Source: Marinobacter lutaoensis
GTDB lineage: Bacteria; Pseudomonadota; Gammaproteobacteria; Pseudomonadales; Oleiphilaceae
DNA length: 64,000 nt
Assembly: GCF_001981305.1 (NCBI RefSeq)
Contig: NZ_MSCW01000007.1
Location: 496,001-560,000 of the forward strand
Direction of reading: 5' to 3'
Within the stretch, counting starts at the first letter, position 1; each line of letters starts with the position of its first letter. A model generated the notes under the pieces. The model was not told the DNA's origin, did not search any database, and saw only the letters and a program-made list of their open reading frames with translations. This document shows, one piece after another, positions 63,821-64,000 of this stretch. The translations under genes were made by a program, and so were the position numbers.

Positions 63821-64000
63821 ATGCGCACAGCTTCCCGCTTCATTATTGTGATTCTCTTCCTCGGCGTCGTCCTCGGCGGTATCTTCGGGTACAAGTTCTA
63901 CCAGTTCGGACAACTGAAGCAGCAGCTGTCCCAGCCCCAGCCACCCGCGCAAATCTCCGCCACCGTGGCCCGGGCCGAGCACTGGACCCCCACCATCAAG
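63821..64000 (+). CDS. RND efflux periplasmic adaptor (membrane fusion protein), N-terminus only
   Basis: Sixty codons before the window ends. The product starts with a membrane-anchor helix (FIIVILFLGVVLGGIFGY), then a short linker and PPAQISATVARAEHW, the opening of the first beta-barrel strand in MFP/HlyD-type adaptors. It should be followed outside the window by an RND pump gene. ATG 63821 is the only reasonable start. Confidence 0.75.
   Translation, partial: MRTASRFIIVILFLGVVLGGIFGYKFYQFGQLKQQLSQPQPPAQISATVARAEHWTPTIK

Overview
The window is a high-GC gammaproteobacterial chromosome segment. The gene order ubiH-pepP-UPF0149, TIGR02449-zapA-6S RNA-5-formyl-THF cyclo-ligase, ilvA, rpiA and dusB-fis-purH-purD, together with DUF2333, a 530-aa isocitrate lyase and TRAP transporters, suggests a marine Marinobacter-like organism. 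That assignment is inference; no rRNA or other marker gene is present.

Layout. 1-2979: minus-strand ubiH (cut by the window edge), pepP and a UPF0149 gene. 3090-6343: a putative zinc-linked block with a Zur-like box, a periplasmic protein carrying 17 His-Asp dipeptides, a DUF3299 lipoprotein-size protein and a MacB/LolD-type ABC pair. 6381-12434: ZapA, 6S RNA, folate, isoleucine, pentose phosphate, acyl-CoA dehydrogenase and pyrophosphatase genes. 12453-17262: DUF2333, a degenerate GGDEF/EAL (LapD-like) protein and a divergent PleD-like diguanylate cyclase. 17486-26496: aroQ-accB-accC-prmA, a zinc-ribbon protein, dusB-fis and purH-purD. 26632-38933: ion transport and envelope genes, the glyoxylate-shunt enzyme, a macro-domain protein, a GH84-like glycosidase and an acyltransferase. 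38999-45215: a helical orphan, a TRAP transporter, and a cyclopropane-synthase-like enzyme translationally coupled to a flavoprotein.

45239-59112 looks like acquired DNA. It is bracketed by an imperfect direct repeat of a terminator-like sequence and contains decayed IS1182-like and IS91-like transposase pieces and a LysR fragment. Its left part (45.6-54.8 kb) has visibly lower GC and encodes a complete non-phosphorylating L-rhamnose pathway: rhamnose and probable rhamnonate transporters, mutarotase, L-rhamnose 1-dehydrogenase, lactonase, L-rhamnonate dehydratase, 2-keto-3-deoxy-L-rhamnonate aldolase and lactaldehyde dehydrogenase, with a divergent LysR regulator. The expected products are pyruvate and L-lactate. 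Its right part carries an alpha/beta-hydrolase-fold protein lacking the nucleophile serine and a Zur-boxed zinc ABC operon that starts with a 41-aa membrane peptide.

59132-64000: dps, a DUF2061 protein, a LysE-type exporter, a DAHP synthase preceded by a 44-codon leader peptide with an aromatic run (FFWWFGYGFYF) and a terminator (a likely attenuator), a short secretin-like protein, a membrane-anchored DnaJ protein and the start of an RND efflux adaptor. The attenuator and the mobile rhamnose/zinc island are the most notable items. No tRNA, rRNA or CRISPR array was recognised.
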